Shown: positions 49,698-58,923 of the stretch, piece by piece | Numbering within the stretch: position 1 is the stretch's first letter | Layout of the letters: each line of letters begins with the position of its first letter | Source: Streptomyces sp. F001 | GTDB taxonomy: Bacteria; Actinomycetota; Actinomycetes; Streptomycetales; Streptomycetaceae | Reading direction: 5' to 3' | NCBI RefSeq assembly: GCF_004187715.1 | Contig: NZ_QZWF01000002.1 | Span: 744,001 to 808,000, forward strand | Length of the DNA: 64,000 bases | The notes under the pieces: generated by a model | The model's database searches: none | Seen by the model: the letters and a program-made list of their open reading frames with translations, nothing else | What the model was told of the DNA's origin: nothing | Made by a program: the position numbers and the translations under genes

Positions 49698-52600
49698 TCA
49701 GCGCAGGCCGAAGGCCCGGGTGATCGTCTGCGAGACGCTGTTGCCGTCGCTGTCCCGGGCGGTGACCCGGAGGCTGACGAAGTCGGCGGAGCTCGGCGCC
49801 TTCAGGGTGGTCCGCCATCGGTCACCGTGACGGGCAGGCTCCGACCGCTGCCAGGTCGCCCCGTCGTCGTACGAGATCTCGACAGAGAGCTTCCCGATGG
49901 CGCTCGTTGTGCCGGGCAGGTGCGAGGCGGTCACCGTCAGCTCGGCGCGCCGGCCGGCCCGGCCGGCCCTGTCGGTGTCCACACCGTAGTCGAGCTGGAT
50001 CAGCGGCAGGGACTCGACCGACGCGCTCCCGGTGGCCGCGGAGGTGAAGTTCCACTCGGTCAGCGTGTGCGTCGAGTACGGGTTGGCCCAGGCTCCCCGG
50101 TCGTTGTCGACCACCAGCCGGTAGGGCAGCCGCTCCGCTGCCAGCCCGGGGACCGGCAGGAACTCGGAGTTGCCCCAGTCAAGTTGCCGGTCACCCTGGT
50201 AGAGCGACATCCAGTTCTTGACGTCGTAGTTGCCGCGGGCTTCCCCGACGTGGCCGGCTCCGGAGTCACCCCAGCCGGGCGCCGGAATGTACATCGTGTC
50301 GAGGTGGCGCACCGGCTGGAAGCCGATCGGACCCATCCGGGGCCGCTGGATGGGCCCGAACCAGCTGACCTTGGCGGTCTTCCCGGCCGGGTGACGAAGG
50401 ACGCCGACCGAGTGCTGGCCGGTCTCCCTCGGAACGATGGCGTCCTCCAGCCAGGCGGCGTCGGAGGAAACCCAGTCGGTCCGTTCTCCCTGGGCAGGAG
50501 CGGTGAGTTGGTTTCCGGCGGTCCAGCCCCGCCAGACGTCGTAACGGAATTCGTTCGCCTTGCCGGGACGGTGGTTGCGGAAGGAGACGTCCACCCGGCC
50601 CAGGTCGCGCGGCTCCACCCGCCAGGTCGGGTCCGCGGGGACGGCGCCGGACCAGTGGTGCACCACGTCGTAGACGTAGTCGGTGGTGGGCTGCGAGGTC
50701 ACCTTCAGCACGACGCGGCCCTGCTGGAGCGTGTCGATCAGGTCACCGCCCTGGTCGGCGTTGAGTGTCGCCACCGTCATCGGGGCCGGGTCCAGAGGGC
50801 TCCACGGAGTCTCGTCCCAGGGCTGCAGTCGGCCGATTCCGTCGTTGACGACGAGAAGCACCCGCGCGCCCGCCGCTGCCGCGGCCTGCGCCTGCTCCTT
50901 GATCGCGATGGTGTCGCTGCGCCGCACCACCACGGCCTTGCCGCGCACGTCGTGCCCGGCCAGCGCGCCGGCCGAACCCTCGCCGGCGAAGACACCCCTC
51001 AGCATCCGGGTGCCGGCCGGCAGCGGTTTGGCCGCACGCTTGACCAGCGGGTCGTCGTAGGTTCCCGACTGCGTGCCCACGGTCAGCGCCGGCTGCTCGA
51101 GGCGGAAGCGCGCGCCGAACTCGAACTCGCCGACGGTGACCTTCTTGCCGGTCGGCAGAGCCCAGATGCTGTCATAGGACGCGTCGGGCAGCATGGAGGA
51201 CTCGACCAGGCTGTCGGTGAAGGACCGGTGGACGTCCAGCCGCGGCGCGACCGCCGTGGTCTGCCTCGGTACGTGCGCCAGGACCTGACGCGCCTTTCGG
51301 CCGTCCAGGGTGACGGTGCGGTCCTGGTCCAACTGCACGTCGGTGAAGCTGAGCAGCGCCATCCCGAGTGAATGCGGCCCGTTGGCGCCCCGCACATCGG
51401 CGGTGAGCCATCCGCTGTAGCTGCCCACGGGCAGCCGCGCCGTACCGGTGCCGGACTCGTCGAGCTCCATCACCGTGAAGAGGTGGTCGGCGGTGAGGAG
51501 GACCCTGCCGGAGAGCGGCCTGCCCGAGCGGTCCTTCGCGTTGATGGTCAGGTTCTGCCGCTGTCCCTCCCTGGCGGCGCCGATCAGGGTCCGGGCACGG
51601 ACCGCTCCGGTGCTGTCCGTGCCGATGATCATGCTGCTGATCGGCTGGTCGACCGGCAGCCGGTCCAGTTCCGCGGTCAGGGCGACCGAGGTGGTGCCGT
51701 GCGCGGGAACAGTGACCCGGTCCTCGGAGAGGGCGAACAGGCCCGCCGGGGCAGCGGCGTCGATCGCCAGATCCAGACTGACCGGTGTGTCGCCGACATT
51801 GGTGTACGTCACCTTCTGGACGTCGGTCTCTCCCGGCTTCGGGGGCCACGCGTGGAAACCGGAGTGGGCGCTGGCGGTCGCGAAGACCGAGGTGCGCACC
51901 GCCGCCACGGCGTCGAGCCGCCCTCCGCCCGCCTGATACGGGGCGTACGCAGGCGTGGCCTTGGCACTGCTGACCAGTGCCTCCTTCAGCCGCGGGCCGG
52001 TCCAGTCGGGGTGCGTGGCAGCCAGCAGCGCGGCGGTGCCGGCGACGTGCGGTGTCGCCATCGACGTACCGCTCATCGTGGTGTAGTAACCCGAGCCGCC
52101 CCGTCGGTAGTGGGAGCGGGCCGCGAGGATGTCGACGCCGGGCGCGGTGATTTCGGGCTTCAGCCCGGCGTCGCCGTCACGCGGACCCTGGCTGGAGAAC
52201 TCGGCGAGCCGGTCGGCGGAGTCGACGGCGCCGACGGTCAGCGCGGCGTCGGCGGCACCGGGGCTGTTGATGGAGCGCGGGCCGCCGTTGCCCGCCGCGA
52301 TGACGAACAACGCTCCGGTCTCGCGGCTGAGTTGGTTGACCGCCTCGCTCATCGGGTCGGTGCCGTCGCCGCTGCCGCCCAGACTCATGCTGATGATCCT
52401 GGCCTTCTGATCCCGGGCGGCCCATTCCATGCCTGCGATGATCCAGGACGACTCGCCCCGGCCCTCGTTGTCGAGCACTTTGCCGATGGCCAGCCGAGCG
52501 CCGGGGGCTACGCCCCGCTCCTTTCCGTCGGAGGCGCTGCCGGTGCCGGCCACCGTCGAGGCGACATGGGTGCCATGACCGTGGTAGTCGGTGATCTCCG

Positions 52601-53414
52601 GCTCGTAGGGAATGAAGCTGGCGCTGTCGTCGACCTGCCCGACGAGGTCAGGGTGTTCGGGGTCGACACCGGTGTCGAGCACCGCGACCTTCACATCCTT
52701 GCCGGTGTTCCCCTCAGCCCAGACGTGCTGCGCGCCGATCTGGGCTGTCGAGTCGGCGAGGTTGGCCCTCACCTTGCCGTCGAGCCAGACCTTGGCGATG
52801 CCACCGGCGAAGGCCGGCTTCGCCGACCGGGCCGCCGCGTCGGCATCACCGGTGAGTGCGGACCAGAACGCCGGAGCCTGTTCGCGGTTCTGGGCGAGGG
52901 CAGCCCCCTGAATGCTGCCCAGCCGGCGGACGACGGTCGAGCCGGCCACCTTCGGCTGGGTCCGGGACCTGGCGGCGGCGTCGGTGTAGCTCACGATGAG
53001 CGGCAGCCGGGAGGTGTGCGCGTCGTCGTAGCCGTCGTTGATCAGCCGGCTCACATTGAACAGTTGCTTGTCCAGCTTGCCGGCGCTGACGTACGGCAGG
53101 ACGGCGTCGGGATAGACGTACGTCGAGCCGTCGACGACAGCCCGGTGGAAACCTGTGGCGGCTCCGTTCGCGCCTTTGAAGGACCGGACCACGGTGCCGT
53201 CCGCAGCGGTGCCGATCGTGACCTTGTCGCCGGTGATCAGGGTGACGGTGTGTGTGCTGCTGTTGCCGGGCGGCCGTTGTGCGGCGCCGACAGGCGGCAC
53301 GGGACCGGCCGGGTGCGCGGATATGGCGGTGGCGGCCGGTATGACCCCGAGTGCCAGGGCGGTGACCACGCCGAGCGCGATCGGCCCGGGTCCGGGGAGG
53401 GGAACCATGCGCAA
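49698..53414 (-). CDS. Large secreted S8 subtilisin-like serine protease
   Basis: This 1238-residue protein has a signal peptide (IALGVVTALALGVIPAATA), a propeptide to about residue 220 and an S8 domain with Asp247 in VAVLDTGVDPEHPDL, His280 in GHGTHVAS, Asn376 in AAGNGG and Ser451 in MSGTSMATPHVAG. The 700-residue C-terminal part is beta-rich and likely helps bind substrate or cell wall, with a PA-like segment around DVRGKAVVVRR. It would act outside the cell in protein degradation. The start is TTG at 53414 with GAGGAG five bases upstream; an ATG two codons later is an alternative. Many large Streptomyces subtilases have this plan. Confidence 0.93.
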   Translation of the reverse strand: MRMVPLPGPGPIALGVVTALALGVIPAATAISAHPAGPVPPVGAAQRPPGNSSTHTVTLITGDKVTIGTAADGTVVRSFKGANGAATGFHRAVVDGSTYVYPDAVLPYVSAGKLDKQLFNVSRLINDGYDDAHTSRLPLIVSYTDAAARSRTQPKVAGSTVVRRLGSIQGAALAQNREQAPAFWSALTGDADAAARSAKPAFAGGIAKVWLDGKVRANLADSTAQIGAQHVWAEGNTGKDVKVAVLDTGVDPEHPDLVGQVDDSASFIPYEPEITDYHGHGTHVASTVAGTGSASDGKERGVAPGARLAIGKVLDNEGRGESSWIIAGMEWAARDQKARIISMSLGGSGDGTDPMSEAVNQLSRETGALFVIAAGNGGPRSINSPGAADAALTVGAVDSADRLAEFSSQGPRDGDAGLKPEITAPGVDILAARSHYRRGGSGYYTTMSGTSMATPHVAGTAALLAATHPDWTGPRLKEALVSSAKATPAYAPYQAGGGRLDAVAAVRTSVFATASAHSGFHAWPPKPGETDVQKVTYTNVGDTPVSLDLAIDAAAPAGLFALSEDRVTVPAHGTTSVALTAELDRLPVDQPISSMIIGTDSTGAVRARTLIGAAREGQRQNLTINAKDRSGRPLSGRVLLTADHLFTVMELDESGTGTARLPVGSYSGWLTADVRGANGPHSLGMALLSFTDVQLDQDRTVTLDGRKARQVLAHVPRQTTAVAPRLDVHRSFTDSLVESSMLPDASYDSIWALPTGKKVTVGEFEFGARFRLEQPALTVGTQSGTYDDPLVKRAAKPLPAGTRMLRGVFAGEGSAGALAGHDVRGKAVVVRRSDTIAIKEQAQAAAAAGARVLLVVNDGIGRLQPWDETPWSPLDPAPMTVATLNADQGGDLIDTLQQGRVVLKVTSQPTTDYVYDVVHHWSGAVPADPTWRVEPRDLGRVDVSFRNHRPGKANEFRYDVWRGWTAGNQLTAPAQGERTDWVSSDAAWLEDAIVPRETGQHSVGVLRHPAGKTAKVSWFGPIQRPRMGPIGFQPVRHLDTMYIPAPGWGDSGAGHVGEARGNYDVKNWMSLYQGDRQLDWGNSEFLPVPGLAAERLPYRLVVDNDRGAWANPYSTHTLTEWNFTSAATGSASVESLPLIQLDYGVDTDRAGRAGRRAELTVTASHLPGTTSAIGKLSVEISYDDGATWQRSEPARHGDRWRTTLKAPSSADFVSLRVTARDSDGNSVSQTITRAFGLR

Positions 53415-53815
53415 GGAGACTCCTCAGACGCTTGCGATGAGTGGAAGACGCCTGATCGTCCGGCCGCACTCACCCGTGCTCAAGAGTCCGGCGCCGTCGC
53501 GTTTGTGCCATGGCGCAGTTGCGACGCCAGGGGATGGATCCACTGGCGTGGCTGTGTCGCCCCGCCGACCGCGACAGCACGCCGCACCGGTCACCCACGG
53601 GGTGCGGTGACGTCGGAGCGCAAGATTCACCGACGTCAAGACAGAAGGACATTTCCCCTTCAGTGGGGCCATCGGCTCCAGGCGGCCCTCCTGCCGGGCG
53701 TGTGACAAGACGGGCAGTACGCCAACGGCCCTGGTCGGCTGCGCTATGCTTGATCTTGAGTGAGCCGCCGCAACTCGCGGCGTCTGGCTGCGCGTTGGTG
53801 GTCCAAGGAAAGACG
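53415..53815. other. Upstream region of the subtilase gene, no gene recognised
   Basis: The subtilase promoter should lie here. Frames on the + strand are Arg/Ser-rich with no recognised motif. Confidence 0.35.
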
Positions 53816-53913
53816 CCCCGCTTCCTGCGGGGAGATGCAGGTGCAAGGCCTGCCCGGCGCTCCGGACACGACACCCTCCCACCCCGGCATCAGCGGGCTG
53901 GGAGGGTGTCGTG
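53816..53913. other. Two adjacent hairpins, possible structured RNA or terminator
   Basis: CCCCGC-TTCCT-GCGGGG (53816-53832) is followed by a perfect 15-base-pair stem, CACGACACCCTCCCA (53867-53881) with TGGGAGGGTGTCGTG (53899-53913). No + strand gene follows and the next gene (ending 54096) comes from the other direction. The second hairpin could end the leftward FAD-enzyme transcript; the pair could also be the 3' end of a lost mobile element or a small RNA. Confidence 0.4.
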
Positions 53914-54095
53914 CGTGGTGGCTGCGCTGCCGCAGGTCCGTTTCCTGGCGGGAACTGCCGTACTGTGCCATGCCCTCAAGCACGGTCCGGTCCGGCTCCT
54001 GATCAGCGGGCCTTGTGAGCGTGTGGACGTCGGGCGCTACTGGCGCGGTTGCCCCGTCTTGTTGCACCGTCACGCCGGGCGGCGCTGTTGGAGGG

Positions 54096-55391
54096 TCATT
54101 GTGCGGGCAGGAGCACTCCGGGATTGAGGATGCCGGCCGGGTCGAGAGTGTGTTTGGCCGCGGCGAGCGCGGCGGCGAAGGGGGTGGGGCGCTGGCGGTC
54201 GTACCAGGGCCGGTGGTCGCGGCCGACCGCGTGGTGGTGGGTGATCGTGCCGCCGTGTGTTGCGAGCGCTTCGGACACCGCGGCCTTGATGTGGTCCCAC
54301 TGGGCGATGGTGCTGCCCCAGCGGCCGGGGGCGTAGACGCTGAAGTACGGTGCGGGTCCGTCCGGGTAGACGTGGGTGAAGCGGCAGGTGACCACGCCCG
54401 TTCCGGCGACCTGGTATATGGCCTGCTTGGCCGCCTCGGTGACTGCGTGGTGAAGTTCGTCGAACTGGTCCCAGGTGCACGCCGTCTCGAACGTCTCGGC
54501 GATCACCGAGTGGCGGGCCAGTGCGTCGCGTTGATAGGGCATCCGCAGGAACGATGCGCGCCAGGTGTCGCCGACGACGTCCTGCGCGTTCTCGGCGGAC
54601 GGTTCACCGCCGTGGTCGCGGCACAGCTCCGCGGCTCTTGCCAGGTGGCCGCCTACCGGATGGTCCGCGGATTCGAAAGCGAGAACGAGGATGCCGCCGC
54701 CGACGGTCACACCCGCGTGGATCAGCGACTCGGCTGCGTCAAGGAGGCGGCAGTTCGCGGGATTCAGCCCACTCTGCGCGATCGCCCGGGTGGCCGCCAC
54801 CGCCGCGGCGTAGTCAGCGAAATGCGCAGACGCCTTGGCGTGCCACCGTGGTCGCTCCTGCAGGCGCATCCACGCCTCGGTGATGACGCCCAGAGTTCCT
54901 TCGCTGCCGAGGAAGAGCCGGTCCGGTGACGGTCCCGCGCCGGAGCCCGGCAGCCGCCGTGACTGGCTGATCCCGATCGGCGTGACCACCCGTATCGACT
55001 CGACGCGGTCGTCGATGTGCGTGTACAGCGTCGCGTAGTGACCGCCGGCCCGGGTGGCGAGCCAACCGCCCAGCGTCGAGAACTCGAAGGACTGCGGGAA
55101 GTGCCGCAAAGTCACGTCATGAGGTTTGAGCTGTGCCTCCAGATGCGGGCCGAACACCCCGGCCTGAATACGCGCTGCCCGGCTCGTGGTGTCGATCTCC
55201 AGGACCCGGTCAAGACGCTCGAGATCGACGGTGACCACGCCACGGCCGTCGCACCGTGGCTCGACGCCACCGACCACCGAGCTGCCGCCGCCGAACGCAA
55301 TCACCGCGATGCCCTCGCGAGTGCACCAGTCGAGCAGGTCGACCACGTCGTGCTCGTTCGGGATGCGCGCAGTGCCGGGCAGTGGGTCCAA
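54096..55391 (-). CDS. FAD-linked oxidase, AGPS (alkyl-DHAP synthase)-like, short N-terminus
   Basis: This 431-residue protein has the FAD-binding type 4 pattern VIAFGGGSSVVGGVEPR, FPQSFEFSTLGGWLATRAGG and LFLGSEGTLGVITEAWMRLQ, and a C-terminal part with the AGPS-like THHHAVGRDHRPWY. AGPS-type enzymes join alkyl chains to DHAP in ether lipid formation, but bacterial relatives have varied roles. It starts at TTG 55391 behind GAGGAGGAG, about 80-90 residues later than typical relatives, so it may be truncated or a short form. It follows the MFS gene by 84 bases on the same strand. Confidence 0.8.
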   Translation of the reverse strand: MDPLPGTARIPNEHDVVDLLDWCTREGIAVIAFGGGSSVVGGVEPRCDGRGVVTVDLERLDRVLEIDTTSRAARIQAGVFGPHLEAQLKPHDVTLRHFPQSFEFSTLGGWLATRAGGHYATLYTHIDDRVESIRVVTPIGISQSRRLPGSGAGPSPDRLFLGSEGTLGVITEAWMRLQERPRWHAKASAHFADYAAAVAATRAIAQSGLNPANCRLLDAAESLIHAGVTVGGGILVLAFESADHPVGGHLARAAELCRDHGGEPSAENAQDVVGDTWRASFLRMPYQRDALARHSVIAETFETACTWDQFDELHHAVTEAAKQAIYQVAGTGVVTCRFTHVYPDGPAPYFSVYAPGRWGSTIAQWDHIKAAVSEALATHGGTITHHHAVGRDHRPWYDRQRPTPFAAALAAAKHTLDPAGILNPGVLLPAQ

Positions 55392-55475
55392 GACTTACTC
55401 CTCCTCACTGATCAGGAGCGGTGGACCGCTCCGAAGAAGGGCGGTGCCGATCGCGGTGACGGCCGTGGCGGCCCG

Positions 55476-56744
55476 TCAGACGCGGCTGGGTGCCGGGTCC
55501 GACTCGGAGAGAGGCGCTGCCGCGCGCCGGGGGAGCAGCAGCGGGGTCGCCAGCAGGAGCACGCCGGCCAGGCCGATGGCCGTGCGCGGGCCGAGCAGGC
55601 TGCCCAGCACGCCCCAGACGGCCGTCAGGAGTGCGGTCGTGGCCTTGGTCGTCACCGCCCAGGCGGTCAGCGTGCGGGTGACCCGTTCGGTCGCGGTGCG
55701 CTGGAGGCGGTAGGTGGCGTAGACGGGGTTGAAGACCCCGCAGCAGAAGATGAGCCCGAGTTCGACGCCCATGACCAGCAGCAGCCCTCCGGTGCCCGGC
55801 CCCAGGAAGGCCAGGCCGACGGGCCAGATCGCGCGCAGCGCCCCGGCCACGACCATGACCTGGTGCTGCCCGAACCGGGTGACGAGCGGTCGGGCCAGCC
55901 GCGAACCGAGCAGCCCGCCGATCGAGGGGGCGGCGAAGGCGAGACCGTACTGCCACGGTGCGAACCCGAGTTGGCCGAGCATCAGGACGGCCAGCAGCGG
56001 CGAGGCGGCCATCACCAGGCCGTTGAACAAGGCGGTGTTGAAGAACAGTGGACGCAGCGTCGCGTCGGTGAGGATGTACCGCCAGCCGTCGAGCAGGTCC
56101 CTGGCCCGCATGCGCGCGGCCTCCCGGCGCTCGGGCCGCAGTTCGTGCCCGCCCATCGCGCGGATGCCCAGGGCCGAGAGCAGGTAGCTGACCGCGTCGG
56201 CCACCACCGTCGCCACCGGACCGAGGAGCCCGATCGCCGCGCCGCCCAGCGGCGGTCCGATGATCGTGGTCGTCCAGGCCGTGGACTCGAACCGGGCGTT
56301 GGCGGCGAGCAGGTCCTCGGCCGGCAGCAGCGTCTTCAGGTACGCGCCGGAGGCGGCACGGAAGGTGATGTCGGCCGCCGCGACGACGACCGAGACCAGC
56401 AGGAGCTGAAGGAAGGTGAGCACGCCGAACGCGAACGTGGTGGGGATCGTCAGCAGCGCCGCGAACCGCACCAGGTCCATCGCGATCAGCACGGGCCGCT
56501 TGCGGCGGAACTCCACCCACGGGCCGAGCGGCACCGCCACAGCCGCGCCCACCGCAGCCCCCACGGAGGAGAGCGCGGCGACCTCGGCCGGTCCGGCGTG
56601 CAGCACCTGGATGGCGATCAGCGGGAACGCGCCGAAGGCGAGCCATGTGCCGAGCGCGCTGGTCCCGTACGCTCCCCAGAGCCACCCGAACCGCCGCCCC
56701 AGCCGATGTCCGAGCAGGTGTCCCAGCCGGTGCCCGCTCCTCAT
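55476..56744 (-). CDS. MFS transporter, MFS_3 (enterobactin-exporter-like) type
   Basis: This 422-residue membrane protein with about 12 helices resembles the MFS_3 group: WGAYGTSALGTWLAFGAFPL, ITFRAASGAYLKTLLPAEDL, NARFESTAWTTTIIGPPLGG and WRYILTDATLRPLFFNTALF. Such proteins export siderophores or macrolides; the substrate is unknown. The N-terminus carries a short His/Gly/Arg/Leu repeat (RLGHLLGHRLGRRFG). It is divergent from the LysR gene at 56878, which likely regulates it together with the FAD enzyme behind it. Confidence 0.88.
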   Translation of the reverse strand: MRSGHRLGHLLGHRLGRRFGWLWGAYGTSALGTWLAFGAFPLIAIQVLHAGPAEVAALSSVGAAVGAAVAVPLGPWVEFRRKRPVLIAMDLVRFAALLTIPTTFAFGVLTFLQLLLVSVVVAAADITFRAASGAYLKTLLPAEDLLAANARFESTAWTTTIIGPPLGGAAIGLLGPVATVVADAVSYLLSALGIRAMGGHELRPERREAARMRARDLLDGWRYILTDATLRPLFFNTALFNGLVMAASPLLAVLMLGQLGFAPWQYGLAFAAPSIGGLLGSRLARPLVTRFGQHQVMVVAGALRAIWPVGLAFLGPGTGGLLLVMGVELGLIFCCGVFNPVYATYRLQRTATERVTRTLTAWAVTTKATTALLTAVWGVLGSLLGPRTAIGLAGVLLLATPLLLPRRAAAPLSESDPAPSRV

Positions 56745-56845
56745 GTCCGACGCCCCTCGCCCCTCACCCGCACAACCGATCCGCGATCGGAAGCATCAAA
56801 GCGAGCACCATGCCCAGGGATCAAACAACCACAGAGCCGCCGGTC

Positions 56846-56871
56846 ACAACCAACAGTTGTACCCGTAGGGT
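56846..56871 (+). promoter_or_regulatory. LysR-type inverted repeat and -10 element
   Basis: ACAAC (56846-56850) and GTTGT (56856-56860) make a 15-base inverted repeat (ACAAC-N5-GTTGT) of the LysR-box kind. TAGGGT (56866-56871) is a plausible -10 that would place the transcript start at the ATG at 56878, a leaderless mRNA. The box also lies 100 bases upstream of the divergent MFS start. Confidence 0.5.
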
Positions 56872-56877
56872 GTCGGC

Positions 56878-57813
56878 ATGGACCTCGACAGCGTCCGAAC
56901 CTTCGTCGCCGCCGCCGGCGCGGGGCAGTTCCAGGAGGCTGCCGCCGAGCTGGCGGTCACCCAGCAGGCTGTCTCCAAGCGCATCGCCGCGCTGGAGCGC
57001 AACCTCGGCGTGCGGCTGTTCACCCGCACCGCGCGCGGCGCCGAGCTCACCATCGACGGGCAGGCGTTCCTGCCCCACGCGCGCGAGCTGCTGCGCGTCG
57101 CCGAGCGCGCGGTCGCGTCCGTGCGCCCCGGTCGCCGTCCGCTGCGCGTCGACGTGATCGCCTCGCGCGTCGCGCCGTCGGGCCTGATGCGCGGATTCCA
57201 CCGCGCGCACCCCGAGATCGAGCTCGACGTGGTGATGCTGTTCGACATCGAGACGGCCGTCGCCGCCATCCGGTCCGGCGCGATCGACGCGTCCTTCCGT
57301 GCCGTCGCCGTGCCCGGCCGGCCCCTTCCCGAGGACATCGAGTCCGTCCGGGTGCTCGACGAGCCGCTCCAGCTCCTCACCGGACCCGCCCACGCGCTGG
57401 CGGGCGCCCGGTCGGTGACCGTTGCTCAGCTCGCCGGGCACCGGATCTGGATGCCCGGCATCGTCCCCGGTACCGAGTGGGCCGCCTACTACGACGACCT
57501 CGTCGCCGAGTTCGGCCTCACCCTCGAGGCGACCGGCCCCAACTTCGGCTCCGACGCGCTCCTCGACACCATCGCCGACACCCCGGCCCTGGCCACCTTC
57601 ATGGGCGAGCAGACCCGCCTCGTCTGGCCCGTCGACCACGGCCTGCGCCGCATCCCGGTGACCACCCCGATGCCCGTCTATCCGCACTCGCTCCTCTGGC
57701 ACCGCGACAACCCCCACCTGGCGCTGGCCACCCTCCGCGCCCACCTCGCCGCCACACCGGCCGGCCACGACGCCGCCGGGACCTGGACGCCGGGCTGGGT
57801 GATTCCGCGCTGA
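56878..57813 (+). CDS. LysR-family transcriptional regulator
   Basis: This 311-residue protein has the N-terminal LysR helix-turn-helix (VRTFVAAAGAGQFQEAAAEL, VTQQAVSKRIAALERNLGVR) and a substrate-binding domain (PLRVDVIASRVAPSGLMRGF to LVWPVDHGLRRIPVTTPMPV). It is divergent from the MFS/FAD-oxidase pair, the normal target arrangement. The ATG at 56878 is probably at the transcript start. The inducer is unknown. Confidence 0.92.
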   Translation: MDLDSVRTFVAAAGAGQFQEAAAELAVTQQAVSKRIAALERNLGVRLFTRTARGAELTIDGQAFLPHARELLRVAERAVASVRPGRRPLRVDVIASRVAPSGLMRGFHRAHPEIELDVVMLFDIETAVAAIRSGAIDASFRAVAVPGRPLPEDIESVRVLDEPLQLLTGPAHALAGARSVTVAQLAGHRIWMPGIVPGTEWAAYYDDLVAEFGLTLEATGPNFGSDALLDTIADTPALATFMGEQTRLVWPVDHGLRRIPVTTPMPVYPHSLLWHRDNPHLALATLRAHLAATPAGHDAAGTWTPGWVIPR

Positions 57814-58270
57814 ACGCCGCCGCGTCTTCGATCATCGTGGTCGGACCGACGGACGGTGACTCGGGGGCAGGCGTGGCCATCGGCACACTTCGGCTTTCCC
57901 CTCCGTGTGCCTCATCTGCCTTGACGGTCATCAAGGCAGTGAACTGCCGATTCGGCTCAGGCACCCCAGATGAGGCGTACGGTCGCGATTGACGAGCGCG
58001 GGGACAACTAGCCCAAGATCACCCGCCAGGCTCTCACTGAGCGGGGCGCCGGAGCGGACGCCCCGACCAGGAAAAGACCGTGGCCGTACTCGGTCACCGG
58101 GGCGGGCAGCGGCAGTACAGGAATATCAACGTCGGACGGCCGTCCTGGGCTCGCCGAGGCCCGGGCGCTGATTCCGAGCAGTCTGGCGTGTCCTCCATAC
58201 CATGAGACAGAAGCCAGTACGAGGTTGAGGCGTGGGCCGGTCCCACCCCCGCTCCGACGCTCTCCGACGC
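57814..58270. other. Region without recognisable gene
   Basis: No convincing frame, hairpin or repeat is visible between the LysR stop and the CHAT/IS630 relics. It is probably decayed DNA. Confidence 0.35.
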
Positions 58271-58369
58271 TTATGTCCCGACGTGGACGTACGCGGCCCA
58301 GAACGTGAGGGTTCTGGGGTATTCATCTCGCAGTTGGCGTATGACCTGGTGGAGAGCCCGGGCGGTCCG
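58271..58369 (-). pseudogene. C-terminal tail of a CHAT-domain protein
   Basis: Reading leftward, about 32 codons give RTARALHQVIRQLRDEYPRT then LTFWAAYVHVGT and a stop. The ending resembles the last helix and strand of CHAT (caspase-like) domains, which finish in WAAFVxxG. No start, no caspase His/Cys dyad and no upstream domain remain. The IS630-type relic adjoins it. Identification from so short a piece is tentative. Confidence 0.4.
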
Positions 58370-58371
58370 CT

Positions 58372-58592
58372 CGGGGCGGACGGCCGCGTTGCCGCTTGGA
58401 CCGCAGCGTCGTCACACCACCGTTCCGCCAGCGGGCATGCCAGGCATAGGCGGGCATCCGTGAGACCCGTAACCGCCGCGCGACCTGCGGCGGTGTCACC
58501 CCTTACGCGAATGACTCGGCGGCCTCGAACCGCACTTGCTCCCGCCGGGCCCGCTGCTTCGCGGTCAGGCCACCCCCATCGGGATACCGCAT
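58372..58592 (-). pseudogene. IS630-type transposase N-terminal relic with an internal stop
   Basis: From the ATG at 58592 the frame reads MRYPDGGGLTAKQRARREQV then RFEAAESFA, a TAA stop, and in the same frame GVTPPQVARRLRVSRMPAYA, WHARWRNGGV. This is the helix-turn-helix start of IS630-like transposases. The DDE part is missing and the internal stop confirms decay. Confidence 0.65.
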
Positions 58593-58651
58593 GACACAGG
58601 GATACACCCACCAGCGAGATCACCGTGACCCTGGGCCGAAAATCTCAGTAG

Positions 58652-58774
58652 CTAGCTCCAGTCGATGTCGGACTGACGCTCCAGCGGGGTCCGCTCCTCC
58701 AGGGACTCCGGGACAACCAGCGTGTCCGCCGTGGTCATCGCGGTGGAGAACCGCAGGTGGGTCCGCAGGGTCAT
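58652..58774 (-). CDS. Possible 40-residue peptide, unknown
   Basis: An ATG at 58774 opens 40 codons beginning MTLRTHLRFSTAMTTADTLV and ending in LEERTPLERQSDIDWS. Composition is balanced and protein-like, unlike most chance frames here, but no ribosome site is evident. It may be a small protein, a peptide precursor or a gene remnant next to the ISAs1 element. Confidence 0.25.
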   Translation of the reverse strand: MTLRTHLRFSTAMTTADTLVVPESLEERTPLERQSDIDWS

Positions 58775-58923
58775 TGCATGTTCGGGATCGGTCCGGTTCG
58801 CCGGTCTCGTGCATAACGTGACGTCATGTCCCGGCCTGGGCAGGGATGTTCCCCGGGAAGCAGAACAGGCACGGCGCCGGTGATCATGTGGTTGTCGAAG
58901 ACCCATGAGAACCGAGCGAGACC

